From an uncultured Bacteroidales bacterium (lineage in GTDB: Bacteria; Bacteroidota; Bacteroidia; Bacteroidales; Bacteroidaceae), in NCBI GenBank assembly GCA_902779845.1, contig CACZCZ010000017.1:1-50244 (forward strand): DNA of 50,244 nucleotides, written 5' to 3'. The notes beneath the pieces were generated by a model, which was given only the letters and a program-made list of their open reading frames with translations, did no database searches and had not been told where the DNA came from. The translations under genes and the position numbers were made by a program. The number at the start of each line of letters is the position of its first letter. The first letter of the stretch is position 1. Shown one piece after another: positions 49,688 to 50,244 of the stretch.

Positions 49688-50069
49688 TTAGTATTTGCAA
49701 ACCGCTTTATTTCAACTATTTACGTGTTAAACGGTAGAAAAGTGATGACGTGCATTCTAAAGAAGCTAAAAAAGAAGAAGATTTAACGTTTTTAACTTTT
49801 GCAAACCTCAAAATCGGCGTATCTGTGCATTTTTTGAAGGTGGTTCTTACAAAAATACAAGACATATGCAATGAAAGACTCAAAAAACAGTCAGTCATTG
49901 GTACAAAAATAAAAACAACTTGCAAATAATTGCGCTGAACATATCAATTCAACCTGTTTTTCTCGTATATAATGCCACCTAAATATAAAATAACGAGCTA
50001 TTTTCGGCAAAAAACGGTTAAAGTATTCAAAAAGTATCAGCAAAATTATTATTCTATGACGATTTTTTC
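49688..50069. other. AT-rich region without a recognisable gene
   Basis: About 380 bp, much richer in A and T than the rest of the window. No credible coding frame on either strand. TTTGC lies 10 bp inside the junction with the BspA-like fragment. Probably the left part of the element that carries tetQ. Confidence 0.5.
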
Positions 50070-50070
50070 G

Positions 50071-50078
50071 TAACTTTG
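50071..50078 (+). promoter_or_regulatory. -7 promoter element of tetQ
   Basis: TAACTTTG; transcription would start near 50084, giving the leader of about 130 nt known for the tetQ operon. Confidence 0.75.
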
Positions 50079-50083
50079 CGTTC

Positions 50084-50213
50084 AATTATGCGGCAGTAAT
50101 AATATACATATTAATACGAGTTAAGAATCCTGTAGTTTTCTACATGCTACGAGGAGGTATTAAAAGGTGCGTTTCGGCAATGCATCTATTGTAGTATATT
50201 ATTGCTTAATCAA
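50084..50213 (+). promoter_or_regulatory. tetQ translational-attenuation leader
   Basis: A leader of about 130 nt precedes tetQ and holds three candidate leader peptides: 3 codons (50088-50099), 16 codons (50144-50194) and 16 codons (50167-50217). This is the arrangement described for CTnDOT tetQ-rteA-rteB, where ribosomes affected by tetracycline stall on the 3-codon peptide and free the tetQ ribosome-binding site from a long-range hairpin. Confidence 0.8.
50088..50099 (+). CDS. Three-residue tetQ leader peptide (MRQ)
   Basis: ATG CGG CAG TAA just after the predicted transcription start. The 3-codon peptide is the one shown in CTnDOT to be needed for tetracycline control. Confidence 0.7.
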   Translation: MRQ

Positions 50214-50244
50214 ATGAACATTATAAATTTAGGAATTCTTGCTC
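50214..50244 (+). CDS. tetQ: Tetracycline resistance ribosomal protection protein TetQ, first residues
   Basis: The window ends after MNIINLGILA, which is the N-terminus of TetQ, an EF-G-like GTPase that dislodges tetracycline from the ribosome; the P-loop (AHIDAGKT) would follow directly. The complete leader upstream supports the call. In CTnDOT-type conjugative elements tetQ is followed by rteA and rteB, which control excision and transfer. Confidence 0.88.
   Translation, partial: MNIINLGILA

Noticed and set aside
49689-49698. IntDOT core at the junction
   Set aside because: Only TTTGC of GTAnnTTTGC matches, so the site cannot be claimed as an attachment site from this window.
1-50244. 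tRNA, rRNA and other structured RNA genes
   Set aside because: No cloverleaf or rRNA segments were recognised by eye; a covariance-model scan would be decisive and could not be run.

Overview
The window is chromosomal DNA of a Bacteroidales bacterium, most likely Prevotellaceae. The signs are the core gene order ftsX-DUF3098-uppP-truB-queA-folK, promoters with the Bacteroidetes -7 element TAnnTTTG, a porin O/P, secreted glycosidases ending in the short 'GLYIVNGKK'-type tail, and a tetQ gene at the right edge. No rRNA, tRNA, CRISPR array, integrase or SusC/SusD pair was seen.

Layout. 1-5.1 kb: end of a GatB/YqeY gene, one reading frame that joins a nearly whole RuvB to a nearly whole SufS, a RidA-like protein and an M16 peptidase. 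5.1-20.4 kb: a five-gene minus-strand operon of secreted carbohydrate-active proteins (alginate-lyase-like, GH28, a repeat protein, GH43, and a lyase-like/GH28/GH88 three-module enzyme). It is transcribed away from a SusR-like membrane regulator (propeller, Y_Y_Y, one TM helix, AraC HTH; no kinase). The shared intergenic region holds a good promoter and a 22-bp-spaced direct repeat that could be the operator. Two GH28 domains and a GH88 domain point to an acidic, galacturonate-rich glycan. 20.4-24.6 kb: GH3 and tyrS. 24.8-40.6 kb: a dense plus-strand housekeeping run (miaB, ftsX, DUF3098, uppP, truB, queA, folK, M16 peptidase, ychF, lgt, porin, rpoN, PAP2-like, dacB, rnhB). 40.6-45.4 kb: a large DUF4861/GH105/F5-8C protein and two small envelope proteins. 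45.5-46.4 kb: a remnant carrying a TOPRIM-like protein whose 3' end runs into palindromes. 46.4-49.7 kb: a BspA-like LRR/Big_2 protein cut off at its 5' end. 49.7-50.2 kb: AT-rich DNA ending in the tetQ promoter, its translational-attenuation leader and the first codons of tetQ, so an ICE of the CTnDOT/ERL kind probably begins near 49,685.

The most unusual feature cuts across the map. Many conserved enzymes carry in-frame insertions made of short GC-rich palindromes (CTCCCT..AGGGAGGGG followed by a G-run) or of AT-rich quasi-tandem phrases. SufS, RidA-like, M16, GH88, GH28, GH3, MiaB, TruB and DacB are affected. The same DNA words lie in the gaps between genes, and closely similar copies occur in unrelated proteins. 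This looks like a palindromic-element system comparable in effect to the Rickettsia palindromic elements. The RuvB-SufS fusion, the SusCD-less uronan operon and the tetQ junction are the other main points.
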